Shown: positions 42,098 through 51,006, counted from the first letter of the stretch. The stretch: DNA of 64,000 nucleotides from an uncultured Desulfobacteraceae bacterium (GCA_913060875.1 CAJXSL010000019.1:1-64000); one strand, 5' to 3'. Numbers and translations: made by a program. The notes: a model not told the origin generated them from the sequence alone.

Positions 42098-43003
42098 TCA
42101 GGCAATGCGATATTGCCGCACGGAATCGTAGGAGTAAATCGCCAACGCCGTCCAGATCAGGCCGAAGGTGAACAGCTGGGCCGGCACGAGGGGTTCGCGG
42201 TAGATGAACACTGCCAGGAGGAAGGTGCAGCTGGGGGCGATATACTGCAGAAAGCCCACGGTGGCCAGTCGCAGCAGCTTGGTCCCCATGGTGAAGAGCA
42301 GCAGGGGCAGGCCGGTTACCAGGGCCGCGCCCATCAGCAGCAGGGTGATCGGCGTACCGGCATTCAGAAACGCCCCGTGGCCGGCGTGATCGATATAGAT
42401 CAGATAGGCGGTGGCCGGGACGGAGAGCAGCAGCGTCTCCACCGTCAGGCCCACCAGGGGGCCGACCGGCACGACTTTGCGGATCAGGCCGTAAAACCCG
42501 AAACTGAAGGCCAGGGCCAGGGAGACCCAGGGAAACTGGCCGTAGCTGAGGGTGAGATAAAACACCCCCACGGCCGCCAGGCCCACCGCCACCAGTTGCA
42601 GCCGGCGCAGACGTTCTTTGAGAAAGACAACCCCCAGCAGAACATTGACGAGGGGGTTGATGTAATACCCCAGGCTGGTCTGGAGGATGTGGCCGCTGTT
42701 GATGGCCCAGATGAACAGAAACCAGTTGCCGCCCACGATCACGGTGGTGCCCATCAGGATGAGCAGCGTGCGCCCGGAAGACATGGCCTTCAGAAAGTCG
42801 TCGAGGTGCCCGCGCAGCAACACCAGGGGCGCCAGAAAAACAAACGACCAGATCATGCGGTGCATCAGGATTTCGAATGCCGGCACGCTCACGAGGGCTT
42901 TCCAGTAGATCGGGCTGAGCCCCCAAATGAAAAACGCCGATGCCGCCAGCAGAACGCCCAGCGGCGAATCGGATGTTTCAGTTGTACGAGGTTGACGGGA
43001 CAA
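42098..43003 (-). CDS. rarD: RarD-like EamA-family permease
   Basis: A 301-residue inner-membrane protein with about ten transmembrane helices in two EamA halves. GTTVIVGGNWFLFIWAINSG followed by HILQTSLGYYINPLVNVLLG is the RarD signature. RarD proteins are putative drug/metabolite exporters; substrates are not established. The start is TTG at 43003 behind AGGAAG, because no ATG fits the conserved N-terminus. It runs opposite to its neighbours, and its 3' end abuts the D' repeat. Confidence 0.85.
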   Translation of the reverse strand: MSRQPRTTETSDSPLGVLLAASAFFIWGLSPIYWKALVSVPAFEILMHRMIWSFVFLAPLVLLRGHLDDFLKAMSSGRTLLILMGTTVIVGGNWFLFIWAINSGHILQTSLGYYINPLVNVLLGVVFLKERLRRLQLVAVGLAAVGVFYLTLSYGQFPWVSLALAFSFGFYGLIRKVVPVGPLVGLTVETLLLSVPATAYLIYIDHAGHGAFLNAGTPITLLLMGAALVTGLPLLLFTMGTKLLRLATVGFLQYIAPSCTFLLAVFIYREPLVPAQLFTFGLIWTALAIYSYDSVRQYRIA

Positions 43004-43146
43004 TATGCAAGCTTCCTGAAACGCAAATAAATGGTGCTGTTCGGTTGCGAAAGTTCAAAAAGCGCACCTTAGGCGATTAAACCGGGCATGTCAAAAGCAT
43101 TTACCCGGAATTTTAACCCCATAACCGCATCGGGAGGTAACAGGGT

Positions 43147-45012
43147 ATGACAAGAATTGAAATTGCAACCTTGTCGGACATCGAAGCTATCGAAGAAATC
43201 CCCATCGAAGAACGGATTCCCGCCCGCAACACCTACGACCTAATCAAAAACGGCGCCGCCATCGACCCTGACGGCATCGCCCTCAGCTTCATGTTGAGCG
43301 GTGATGCCTACGCCAATCCGATGCAGGTCACCTACAGCGAGTTGATCGCCAATATTACCCGGGCCGCCAATCTTTTCAACGACCTGGGCATCGGTCCCGA
43401 AGACGTGGTCTCCTATCTTCTGCCCAACCTGCCGCAAACCCATTATACCCTCTGGGGCGGGGAAGCGGCCGGCATTGTCAACCCGATCAATCCCATGCTG
43501 GAAGCCGGCACCATCCGGGACATCTGCCGGGCCGCCGGCACCAAAGTCCTGGTGGCACTGGGGGATGTGCCCGGCGCCGACATCTGGCCCAAAGTTGAAA
43601 CCATCCGCAATGAACTGCCGGATCTCAAAGCCATTGTCAGGGTCTTTGGCCCCAGTGACGAAAAACAGGGCATTTATGGTTTTGACGAAGTCATCGGCAA
43701 CTACAATGGCGACCGTCTGGATTCCGGACGCCAGATCGCCCCACAAGACCGGGCCTCCATGTACCATACCGGAGGGACCACCGGCACGCCCAAACTGGCA
43801 CCCCACACCCACTTCAACGAAGTCGCCATGGCGTTCATGATGGATGCGGCCCTGGATCTTAAAACCGGCGAAGCGATCCTGTGCGGATTGCCGCTTTTTC
43901 ATGTCAACGGAGCCACCGTCACAGGGTCCTTCCCTTTCTCCCGAGGCGCCCACGTCGTCCTCATTTCCCCCATGGGTTATCGGGATCCTTCCACCATTCA
44001 AAATTTATACAAGATCGTCGACCACTACAAAGCCATCAGTTTCTCATCGGTCCCCACCGTATTGAGTACCCTGCTGGACATCCCCTTGGAGGATGCGGAC
44101 ATTTCCTCCCTGCGCTGTGGCATCTGCGGGGCCGCCCCCCTGTCCACCGAGCTTTTCAACCGATTCGAAAAGCACAGCGGCATGAAAATCTTGGAGGGCT
44201 ACGGCCTGACGGAAGGCACCTGCGCCTCTTCGCTGAATCCCCTTTTCGGTGAACGCCGGGTGGGATCCATCGGCCTGCGTCTGCCTTACCAGCAGATGAA
44301 AGTCATGGTGCCGCATGACAGCGGTTGGCGTGATGCCGAACCCGACGAGATCGGGGCTATCTGCATCAAAGGTCCCAACGTCTTCGCCGGCTATCTCGAG
44401 GAAGCCCAGAATGCCAATATCTGGCCGGAGGAGGGATGGTTCAACACGGGTGACCTGGGGCGCCAGGACGAGGCCGGCTATTTCTGGCTGACGGGACGCA
44501 CCAAGGAGCTGATCATCCGGGGCGGGCACAATATCGACCCGGCCATGATCGAAGACCCGCTCTACCGCCTGCCGGAGGTCCAGGTGGCGGCTGCCGTCGG
44601 ACGGCCTGACGCCCACGCGGGCGAAGTGCCCGTGGCCTATGTCCAGTTGGCGGACGGTGCCACCAAGACCGAAGACGAATTGCTGGCCTACCTGAAAGAA
44701 ACCGTGGGCGAACGGGCCGCCGTCCCCAAGAAAGTGGTGGTCGTGGACGCCATTCCCTTGACGCCGGTCGGCAAAATCTTCAAGCCGGCCCTGCGGTGGC
44801 AGGCTATTGCCAATGTCTACCGTGAGGAACTGGCAGGCTTGGGCGATATGGCCCGCTCGCTCGACGTCCAGGTGAGCGAAGACAAAAAACACGGTGCCGT
44901 CGCCCGCATCCGCATCGAAGCCGCGGACGGGAACAGTGCCGAGCAGGTCGCGGAAAAAGTCAAGGAACTCCTGGCGCGCTACACGATTAAATATGATTTG
45001 GAAATCGTGTGA
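43147..45012 (+). CDS. Acyl-CoA synthetase (AMP-forming)
   Basis: A 621-residue ANL-superfamily ligase activating a carboxylic acid to its CoA ester. The P-loop is MYHTGGTTGTPKLAPHTH (about 204-221), with YGLTEGTC, GWFNTGDLGRQDEAGYFWLTG and the C-terminal TPVGKIFKP with the catalytic Lys. The 50-residue C-terminal extension is longer than in short-chain enzymes. A strong GGGAGGT precedes the start. Likely provides the acyl-CoA or hydroxyacyl-CoA entering the dehydrogenase pathway; chain length is not predictable here. Confidence 0.88.
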   Translation: MTRIEIATLSDIEAIEEIPIEERIPARNTYDLIKNGAAIDPDGIALSFMLSGDAYANPMQVTYSELIANITRAANLFNDLGIGPEDVVSYLLPNLPQTHYTLWGGEAAGIVNPINPMLEAGTIRDICRAAGTKVLVALGDVPGADIWPKVETIRNELPDLKAIVRVFGPSDEKQGIYGFDEVIGNYNGDRLDSGRQIAPQDRASMYHTGGTTGTPKLAPHTHFNEVAMAFMMDAALDLKTGEAILCGLPLFHVNGATVTGSFPFSRGAHVVLISPMGYRDPSTIQNLYKIVDHYKAISFSSVPTVLSTLLDIPLEDADISSLRCGICGAAPLSTELFNRFEKHSGMKILEGYGLTEGTCASSLNPLFGERRVGSIGLRLPYQQMKVMVPHDSGWRDAEPDEIGAICIKGPNVFAGYLEEAQNANIWPEEGWFNTGDLGRQDEAGYFWLTGRTKELIIRGGHNIDPAMIEDPLYRLPEVQVAAAVGRPDAHAGEVPVAYVQLADGATKTEDELLAYLKETVGERAAVPKKVVVVDAIPLTPVGKIFKPALRWQAIANVYREELAGLGDMARSLDVQVSEDKKHGAVARIRIEAADGNSAEQVAEKVKELLARYTIKYDLEIV

Positions 45013-45037
45013 TCCTGTACCATTATTATAAAGGATT

Positions 45038-45112
45038 GGGTTAACGCGGATATTTCATGACATTTTTTCCGACAACGAATGAACACGGACAGGCACAGAA
45101 AACGCAATGATT
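45038..45112. repeat. Left-end remnant of the MITE-like element plus a D word
   Basis: gttaacgcggatatttcatg resembles the left end of the 262-bp element; atgaacacggacaggcacag follows. An in-frame ATG at 45079 in the D word is an unlikely start for the next gene. Confidence 0.45.
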
Positions 45113-45120
45113 CATCCGAA

Positions 45121-45741
45121 ATGGATGGCATCCGGGCGATTGTCTTCGATCTCGGCAACGTTTTGATCGATATCGATTTTTATCGTTGCGCCCGTCTGTG
45201 GGCGGATCGATCCGGCGTTCCGGCCGAGACCCTCGCGTCACGGTTCCGGATCGACGACGCTTACCGGGCCTTTGAATGCGGCCGGATGCCGCCATCCGCC
45301 TATTATGATTCCCTCCGTCGTCAGCTTGGCCTCGACCTGACGGATGATGACATGCGGGCGGGATGGCAGACCATTATTCGGGATGAAAAACCCGGCATCC
45401 GGGATTGCCTGAATAAACTGGCCTGCCATTACCCGCTCTACGTCCTGACCAATACCAATGCGGAACACGAATCCGTATGGGAGGAAACCCATCAGACGCT
45501 CCTGTCCATTTTTCAGGAACTGTTTGTTTCCTCGCGCATGGGCTGCCGCAAACCCGATGTGGCCACCTACCAAAAAGTCGCCCGCTCCATCGGCCTGCCC
45601 TGCTCCCGGATATTGTTTTTTGACGATGCCGAGGAAAACGTCCGGGGAGCCGTCAAAGCCGGGATGCCCGCCATCCAGGTCCAAAATGTGGACACTATTG
45701 CGGAGTGGCTCCATCGGTATGCCGGCAAATGTCCCGGATAG
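45121..45741 (+). CDS. HAD-superfamily phosphatase, YihX-like
   Basis: A 206-residue HAD hydrolase. The N-terminal IVFDLGNVLIDID carries the nucleophilic Asp; the second Asp of DxD is Gly, as in the YihX/epoxide-hydrolase-N group. Motif II is VLTNTN, motif III the Lys in GCRKPD, and motif IV is LFFDDAEENV. The closest known pattern is E. coli YihX (alpha-D-glucose-1-phosphate phosphatase), including DIDFYR and the cap helix spacing. A sugar- or other small phosphate is the likely substrate. Start at ATG 45121 because the upstream ATG lies in repeat sequence. Confidence 0.8.
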   Translation: MDGIRAIVFDLGNVLIDIDFYRCARLWADRSGVPAETLASRFRIDDAYRAFECGRMPPSAYYDSLRRQLGLDLTDDDMRAGWQTIIRDEKPGIRDCLNKLACHYPLYVLTNTNAEHESVWEETHQTLLSIFQELFVSSRMGCRKPDVATYQKVARSIGLPCSRILFFDDAEENVRGAVKAGMPAIQVQNVDTIAEWLHRYAGKCPG

Positions 45742-45825
45742 CCTGTTTTGCCCAAAATCGAATCAGGGCCGAAAGACGACCATTGGGTGACAACGGTCCG
45801 CTCACACCGTTGAAAGGAGCCGTCC

Positions 45826-45924
45826 ATGACCCCACGCGAGGTATTCGAGCTGGCCATATCACTGGAATTCGAGAAACTTTCCCAGGAAAGATTCGGGCAC
45901 CGGGATTATATTCTCGAGCACTAA
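45826..45924 (+). CDS. Small 32-residue ORF
   Basis: A short frame (MTPREVFELAISLEFEKLSQ, then ERFGHRDYILEH) with AAGGAG at good distance before the ATG. It is amphipathic and helical, and its beginning recalls the first helix of ferritin-like/rubrerythrin proteins, so it may be a truncated relic. The MITE-like element starts 29 bases after its stop. I do not recognise a function. Confidence 0.35.
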   Translation: MTPREVFELAISLEFEKLSQERFGHRDYILEH

Positions 45925-45952
45925 AGCCAAGCACGTTAACCGGCACAAAGGG

Positions 45953-46215
45953 TTAGCCCGGATATTTCATGAAATAATTCTGCGAAATATATTTTTTACA
46001 TAAAAAATCAGTTATATAAACATTTATCAAGGCGCGATTTCCCGGTGACAGTTTGTTACCTGCACCGATTTCTAAAGAGACAGAAGACTTTCACCCTACG
46101 GGCGCGCCCGAGATGTCCCTTGGCTGCGTTATCAGGGGCTTGCGGTAGCGGAAGTACAGCCGCGCCCCTGATGCCTTACCAATGAACATCTCGAACACGT
46201 GAAATATCCGGGTCA
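45953..46215 (+). mobile_element. MITE-like 262-bp element, copy 3
   Basis: Left end TTAGCCCGGATATTTCATG and right end CGTGAAATATCCGGGTCA. The inner stem ATCAGGGGC/GCCCCTGAT is perfect and the outer stem CGAGATG/CATCTCG is kept although the sequence between differs from copies 1 and 2. Its right end contains the stop codon of the Feo Cys-rich gene. Confidence 0.75.
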
Positions 46216-46386
46216 GGGCCGCGGCAAGATGGTCTTGTAGTCCGATTGACAGGCCGAGGCCTGGCTACATCCAGAGCACCCGCAATCGCAGTTATTCCCA
46301 GGCGGTGACCGCAAAAGCTGCCAAAGCTGCCTCATCGTATACAAAACCGCCAGTCCCACAATCACGGCAATAATAAAGATATCCAT
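46213..46386 (-). CDS. FeoB-associated Cys-rich membrane protein
   Basis: A 57-residue protein. One transmembrane helix (IFIIAVIVGLAVLYTM) is followed by a Cys-rich tail (NCDCGCSGCSQASACQ). Such proteins accompany FeoB in anaerobes and probably help deliver or bind ferrous iron. I start at ATG 46386, which has GGGAGGTGAT at ideal spacing; a TTG 18 bases upstream is less likely. It follows feoB on the same strand. The TGA stop is inside the right terminal repeat of MITE copy 3. Confidence 0.8.
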   Translation of the reverse strand: MDIFIIAVIVGLAVLYTMRQLWQLLRSPPGNNCDCGCSGCSQASACQSDYKTILPRP

Positions 46387-46412
46387 ATGTTTATCACCTC
46401 CCAAATCGGCGC

Positions 46413-46458
46413 CAGCCCGAATATTTCATGCGCCCGCAGGGTGAAATGTTCGGGTTAG
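46413..46458. mobile_element. 46-bp deletion derivative of the MITE-like element
   Basis: agcccgaatatttcatgcgc and ggtgaaatgttcgggttag are the two ends with only a few bases between. It lies between feoB and the Cys-rich gene, and its outer bases form the TAA stop of feoB. Confidence 0.65.
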
Positions 46459-48668
46459 AACCCCAGCAGGCTCCCCAGTTGGTAGACCACAACGGCAAGC
46501 GTAAAGGCCAATGCGGTATTGAATACCACCGAAAAAGCGGCCCACTTCCAACTCCCCGCCTCACGGGCGATACAGACCACGGATACGAAACAGGGCGCAT
46601 AAAACATGGTAAAAACAATCAGGCTCAGGGCCGTCAATGGCCGCCATCCCGGTGCGGCCGCCAGTTTATTGGCCAGCGAACCGGTTTCTTCCGGATCGAC
46701 ATCCCCCAGGGAATACGCCGTCCCGAGAGTGGAGACCACGACCTCCTTGGCGGCAAAGCCACCGACCAAAGCAATATTGGTACGCCAGTCAAAGCCGGCA
46801 AATCGGGAAAGGGACTCCAGCGCCGTCCCGATTCGCCCGGCAACCGAATAGCGCAATCCCATCTCGGCCTCCCGGGCGTCGATAAGCGCCAGTTTGCCTT
46901 GCAGATCCAACGCCGATGCCTCCAATGCCGTCTCCCCTCCGGCATTTTCAATCGCCTTTGCTGTGGCGGGAGCAGCGGCCAAAACGGCTTGCCGCTGGTT
47001 TTCGAATTGCTGCCGGACGGATTCCGGCAAGCCGGGAAATGACATCAGGGCCCAGAGCACTATCGATATGCCCAAAATCACTGTGCCGGCCTTGCGGATG
47101 TAGTGCCATGTCCGCTCCCAGGTATGGATCAACAGGCCTTTAAACGTGGGCAAACGATAGGGCGGCAATTCCATTACAAAGGGCGTTGCCTCCCCCGGAA
47201 TCACCGTACTGCGCAACAATTTGGCCACCAGCAGGGCACCGGCCCAGGACACCAGCGTAATGCCGAACATCACCATGGCTTCATGGGAGGCAAAAAAGGC
47301 GGCCACCAGGAGGGCGAACACCGGGAGTTTGGCGCCGCAATTCATGAAAGGCACCGTGAGGATGGTCGCCAGGCGTTCACGGGGCGACTTCAAGGTTCGG
47401 GTGGCCATGATACCCGGCACCGCACAGCCGCCGGCAATCCCGCCCGAAACGATGAAAGCCATCACCGAACTGCCGTGCAGTCCGAACACCCGGAACACGC
47501 GATCGAGCATATAGGCCATCCGCGCCATGTAGCCGGAATCCTCCAGAAAAGAAATTCCCAGAAACATGAACATGATCAGGGGCACAAATCCCAGGACGCC
47601 GCCAATGCCGTCAATGACGCCGGATACCAGGAGAGATCGGAACAAACCTTCCGGGATGAAAGCCTCGGCCAATCCGCCTAACCACCCGAAAAAAGATCCC
47701 AGCCACGCCACCGGCACTTCGCTGTAGGTAAACGTAAACTGGTAAAGTCCCCAGATCACGGCCAGCATGATGAGCGGTCCCGCAAAACGGTTGGTGAGCA
47801 CCTTGTCGATACGATCGGAAAGGTACAGCCGGTCCCGGTCGTGCCGAACACCCATCACCCCCTGCTGGAGGATCGACCGAATATACCCATAGCGATGATC
47901 GGCGATCACCGCTTCCGGATAGAGATCCAGCGTGGCCCTGAGATGGTCGGCCACTTTTTGAACCGTGGCCTCCAGTTGGGCCGACAATTCCGGGTTGGCT
48001 TTACGACCCAGCGCCAGGATCTGCTCGTCGGTTTCCATATACTTCAACGCCACCCAGCGGGCCCGGTAACGATCCGTCAGCAAGCCGGCCCCCCTTATCG
48101 CCTGCTCCATCTCCATCAGGGCCAGGTCGATATCCTCCCCGTAGGAAATATCCAAGGGATGATGACGGACACCATCCCCTACGATGCGCTCCGCCACCTG
48201 CAGCAGTTCGGTTTTCCCTTCGCCGCGACGGGCAACCGTGGCCACCACCGGCACCCCGAGCAGTTGGCCCAGTTTCATCGTGTCGATGGTGATGCCTCTT
48301 TGGGCGGCCACGTCCATCATGTTGAGGGCCACAATCACCGGCACCCCCATTTCCATAAATTGCAGGGTCAGGTAGAGATTCCGCTCCAGATTGGCGGCAT
48401 CGACAATGTCGATGACCGCCGCCGGCTTTTCATTGACCAGAAATTCCCGCGCCGCCACTTCTTCCAGCGAATAGGCTGTCAGCGAATAGGTACCGGGCAG
48501 ATCCACGAGCTTCAGCTGCCGCCCATCATGGACATAGACGCCCTCCTTTTTCTCGACGGTTACGCCGGGATAGTTGCCCACGTGCTGGCGGGCACCTGTA
48601 AGGGCATTGAAAAGGGTTGTTTTACCGGAATTCGGGTTGCCGGCCAGGGCAAACGTCGCTTCAGACAT
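46455..48668 (-). CDS. feoB: Ferrous iron transporter FeoB
   Basis: A 737-residue Fe2+ uptake protein. The N-terminal G domain has GNPNSGKTT (10-18), [19 protein letters not shown] and NMMD; a GDI-like region follows. Membrane segments begin near residue 280, with the paired gate motifs ([12 protein letters not shown] and NCGAKLPVF). The start is the second ATG (48668), since the first is only one base from the GGAG. feoA precedes it by 48 bases. The stop codon TAA is supplied by the end of a small repeat element, so the natural C-terminus may have been altered by one or a few residues. Confidence 0.93.
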   Translation of the reverse strand: MSEATFALAGNPNSGKTTLFNALTGARQHVGNYPGVTVEKKEGVYVHDGRQLKLVDLPGTYSLTAYSLEEVAAREFLVNEKPAAVIDIVDAANLERNLYLTLQFMEMGVPVIVALNMMDVAAQRGITIDTMKLGQLLGVPVVATVARRGEGKTELLQVAERIVGDGVRHHPLDISYGEDIDLALMEMEQAIRGAGLLTDRYRARWVALKYMETDEQILALGRKANPELSAQLEATVQKVADHLRATLDLYPEAVIADHRYGYIRSILQQGVMGVRHDRDRLYLSDRIDKVLTNRFAGPLIMLAVIWGLYQFTFTYSEVPVAWLGSFFGWLGGLAEAFIPEGLFRSLLVSGVIDGIGGVLGFVPLIMFMFLGISFLEDSGYMARMAYMLDRVFRVFGLHGSSVMAFIVSGGIAGGCAVPGIMATRTLKSPRERLATILTVPFMNCGAKLPVFALLVAAFFASHEAMVMFGITLVSWAGALLVAKLLRSTVIPGEATPFVMELPPYRLPTFKGLLIHTWERTWHYIRKAGTVILGISIVLWALMSFPGLPESVRQQFENQRQAVLAAAPATAKAIENAGGETALEASALDLQGKLALIDAREAEMGLRYSVAGRIGTALESLSRFAGFDWRTNIALVGGFAAKEVVVSTLGTAYSLGDVDPEETGSLANKLAAAPGWRPLTALSLIVFTMFYAPCFVSVVCIAREAGSWKWAAFSVVFNTALAFTLAVVVYQLGSLLGF

Positions 48669-48716
48669 GATCATACTCCTTCAATCAATCAAAAATAGAC
48701 CGGCTCCCGGAGGAGC

Positions 48717-48950
48717 CTATTGGACTTCAACTTCGATAAAATCCGCCTCATCGTTGCGCAGGGTCAGGGTAAAGCCCATTACGCGCAGGGCCACGGGGTC
48801 ATACAGCGGCGCCCGGCCCCTGATTTTGATTTCCGCCCCGGGCACCAGGCCCATATCCCGAATCCGGCGCCCCATTTCGCCGGAAGCTTTGACCGTCCGT
48901 ATAATACCCGCCTGATTGTCTTGCATCTGTCGCATCATGATAAGCGTCAT
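48717..48950 (-). CDS. feoA: FeoA-family protein
   Basis: A 77-residue SH3-like protein (QAGIIRTVKASGEMGRRIRDMGLVPGAEIKI, VALRVMGFTLTLRNDEADFIEV) that works with FeoB in ferrous iron uptake. ATG 48950 follows AAGGAGG with seven bases; an earlier in-frame start would add twelve residues without ribosome site. The promoter region in front carries DtxR/IdeR-like boxes, so iron excess probably switches the operon off. Confidence 0.9.
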   Translation of the reverse strand: MTLIMMRQMQDNQAGIIRTVKASGEMGRRIRDMGLVPGAEIKIRGRAPLYDPVALRVMGFTLTLRNDEADFIEVEVQ

Positions 48951-48973
48951 CAGAATCCCTCCTTTTTGTAAAG

Positions 48974-49076
48974 TTAGGTATTCCAAACTCTTGACACTGT
49001 CAACTCTTTTTTTCGGATAGCCTAACTTTTTTTGTATTGACTGATTTGATTCATGTGCTAACTTAGCTTAACCTAT
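48974..49076. promoter_or_regulatory. Divergent feo/dtxR control region with three DtxR/IdeR-like boxes
   Basis: Three 19-base sites resemble the consensus TTAGGTTAGSCTAACCTAA: 48974-48992 (11 matches), 49012-49030 (14) and 49058-49076 (14). TTGACAcTGTCAA (48991-49003) gives a -35 box in both directions. For feo, the -10 (TACCTA, 48975-48980 read on the minus strand) lies within box 1, which fits repression. TTGACT at 49037 and TAACTT at 49059 could serve the regulator gene, with box 3 over its -10. Confidence 0.6.
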
Positions 49077-49093
49077 TGAAATCGGGAGACTTT

Positions 49094-49606
49094 ATGATGG
49101 AAAAGCCTTTATTGACCGAAAGTATGGAGGATTACCTGGAAGCCATTCTGGAGCTGGAGCGCCGTCACAAGGTGGCCCGGGCCAAAGATATCGCGGAACG
49201 TCTGAACGTGAAACGCGGCACGGTGACCGGTGCCCTCAAATCACTGGCGGATAAAGGGCTGATCAACTATGCGCCTTACAGCTATGTCACGCTGACCGCC
49301 GAGGGATCCGCCATTGCCAGAGAAATCAGCCGTCGCCATCAGGTCATCCGCAACTTCCTGACCGAAGTGCTTAAGATTCCAACGGAAACGGCCGAAACCA
49401 CGGCCTGTCGCATGGAACACGTGGTGGAGGGCATGGTGCTCAAACGCCTGGTCTGTTTTATCGATTTCATCCACCAGTGTCCCCGGGCGGGCAATGATAT
49501 GCTCCAATCCTTTATCAGCTACTGTGACTCCGGCCATCTCAATTGGAGCGCATGCGAAACCTGCATCGATGACTGCAAAAAGCGGTTCAAAGATCAGAGC
49601 CATTAA
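49094..49606 (+). CDS. DtxR/IdeR-type metal-dependent regulator
   Basis: A 170-residue iron-dependent repressor. The N-terminal winged helix (MEDYLEAILELERRHKVARAKDIAERLNVKRGTVTGALKSL) is followed by the dimerisation and metal-binding part, with CRMEHVVEGMVLKRL. The C-terminus holds a Cys/His cluster (DSGHLNWSACETCIDDC) that could bind another metal or Fe-S cluster. There is no SH3-like third domain. GGGAG precedes ATG 49094. It is divergent from feoA, which it probably represses when iron is plentiful. Confidence 0.85.
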   Translation: MMEKPLLTESMEDYLEAILELERRHKVARAKDIAERLNVKRGTVTGALKSLADKGLINYAPYSYVTLTAEGSAIAREISRRHQVIRNFLTEVLKIPTETAETTACRMEHVVEGMVLKRLVCFIDFIHQCPRAGNDMLQSFISYCDSGHLNWSACETCIDDCKKRFKDQSH

Positions 49607-49669
49607 AGTACGCCAGCCAGACGTATTCGTACAAAATCATTTTTAACGGAAAAGGAAAGGATGGTGACG

Positions 49670-50422
49670 ATGGAATGGCTATCCGACCCGCAGGCCTGGG
49701 TGGCACTGGGCACCCTCACCGCGCTGGAAATCGTATTGGGCATCGACAATATTATTTTCATTTCCGTTTTGGTCGGCCGCCTGCCGGAACACCAGCGGCA
49801 GCGCGCCCGGATGATCGGCCTGTCTTTGGCCATGATCATGCGCATCCTGCTCCTGATCTCCATCACCTGGATCATGCGCCTCAGCCAACCCCTTTTTGCC
49901 GTATGGGGGCATGCTTTTTCCGGACGCGATTTGATCCTGGTCGGGGGAGGCCTGTTTCTTCTGGTCAAAAGCACTTTCGAAATCCACAACAGCCTGGAGG
50001 GTGAGGGACATGGGGCCGTCTCGACAGCCACGGCCTCCTATATCCAGGTACTGGTGCAGATCATGCTCCTTGACGTCGTCTTTTCCCTGGATTCGGTCAT
50101 CACGGCCGTCGGGCTGGCCCAGCATCTGCCCGTAATGATCATCGCCATTGTCATTGCCGTGGGGGTCATGATGGTGTCAGCCGGCCCCATCGGTATTTTT
50201 GTGGATGCCCATCCCACCATCAAGATCCTGGCCCTGAGCTTTCTGATCCTGGTGGGCGTCACCTTGGTGGCCGAAGGCATGACGTTTCACATCCCCAAGG
50301 GATATATCTATTTTGCCATGGCGTTTTCGTGCTGTGTCGAAATGTTGAATCTGAAAATCCGCAAACGCACGCAGGCGCCTATAAAACTGCGCAAAAAAAG
50401 GCTGGCCGATCAGAAGGCTTGA
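49670..50422 (+). CDS. TerC-family integral membrane protein
   Basis: A 250-residue membrane protein with about seven helices. EWLSDPQAWVALGTLTALEIVLGIDNIIF and the second acidic segment FSLDSVITAVGL are the paired TerC signatures with conserved Asp residues. Some members export manganese and support metal-dependent enzymes; tellurite resistance is not implied. I start at ATG 49670 (MEWL), nine bases after AAGG, rather than at the ATG directly next to the ribosome site. It lies 60 bases after the metal regulator, so a role in metal balance is plausible. Confidence 0.88.
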   Translation: MEWLSDPQAWVALGTLTALEIVLGIDNIIFISVLVGRLPEHQRQRARMIGLSLAMIMRILLLISITWIMRLSQPLFAVWGHAFSGRDLILVGGGLFLLVKSTFEIHNSLEGEGHGAVSTATASYIQVLVQIMLLDVVFSLDSVITAVGLAQHLPVMIIAIVIAVGVMMVSAGPIGIFVDAHPTIKILALSFLILVGVTLVAEGMTFHIPKGYIYFAMAFSCCVEMLNLKIRKRTQAPIKLRKKRLADQKA

Positions 50423-50529
50423 GGGAATCCTGAACTAAATCTGGATTTAAAAAAGCGAACCACCAAGAAAAGCAAGAAGACAAATCATAACCGTTTCGTT
50501 GTGATCTATGGCAAACAAGGAGGTTTCCC

Positions 50530-50922
50530 ATGGCCAGATCCGTATCCGTCCTCCTGACCATCGACGCCGCCATCAATCTCCTGCTGGGGATTCTGCTGCT
50601 CGCCTTCTGCCGCCCCATCGCGGATTTCATGGGCGTTCCCTACACGAGCGTCACATTCTATCCGACCCTCCTCGGCGCCGTCCTGTTCGGTATCGGCATT
50701 GCCCTGATCATCGAGTCCCGGCGGCCGCCCCAGGGTCTGGTCGGTCTGGGCCTGGGCGGCGCCGTGGCCATCAATCTCAGCGGCGGAATCGTTCTGCTGA
50801 CCTGGCTCCTCAGCGGCACCCTGAATCTGCCCCTTCGCGGCCGCATCTTCCTGTGGACCCTGGCCCTTATCCTGGTGGGCCTCAGTTCCATCGAACTGCT
50901 GGCCCACTACCGCAAACGGTGA
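50530..50922 (+). CDS. Predicted membrane protein, four helices
   Basis: A 130-residue hydrophobic protein with four likely transmembrane segments (about 10-30, 45-62, 70-95, 105-122) and a conserved-looking GVPYTSVTFYPTLLG segment. I do not recognise a family. AGGAGG lies ahead of the ATG at good spacing, and codon use resembles the neighbours, so it is a real gene. Confidence 0.6.
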   Translation: MARSVSVLLTIDAAINLLLGILLLAFCRPIADFMGVPYTSVTFYPTLLGAVLFGIGIALIIESRRPPQGLVGLGLGGAVAINLSGGIVLLTWLLSGTLNLPLRGRIFLWTLALILVGLSSIELLAHYRKR

Positions 50923-51006
50923 CAGGGTATTGCGGTACGGGCGCACAGCGGCGCCCCTGATGCCGTCCAGCGAACCTCTCGAACGCGTACAATATTCGGG
51001 CGGAAC
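50923..51006 (+). mobile_element. Right-end fragment of the MITE-like element
   Basis: ttgcggtacgggcgcacagc, cgcccctgatgcc, ctctcgaacgcg and aatattcgggc follow the right third of the 262-bp element. The left part is missing. Confidence 0.5.

Noticed and set aside
41990-43030. 346-codon open frame antisense to rarD
   Set aside because: Gln/His-rich composition from antisense reading; rarD has transmembrane helices and the RarD signature.
45121-45741. HAD phosphatase taken as the third module of ACAD10
   Set aside because: ACAD10 has a HAD domain, but this protein follows the YihX pattern (FDLGNV, DIDF, TNTN), and it lies 6 kb from the kinase, so I did not use it as support for the 4-hydroxy-acid route.
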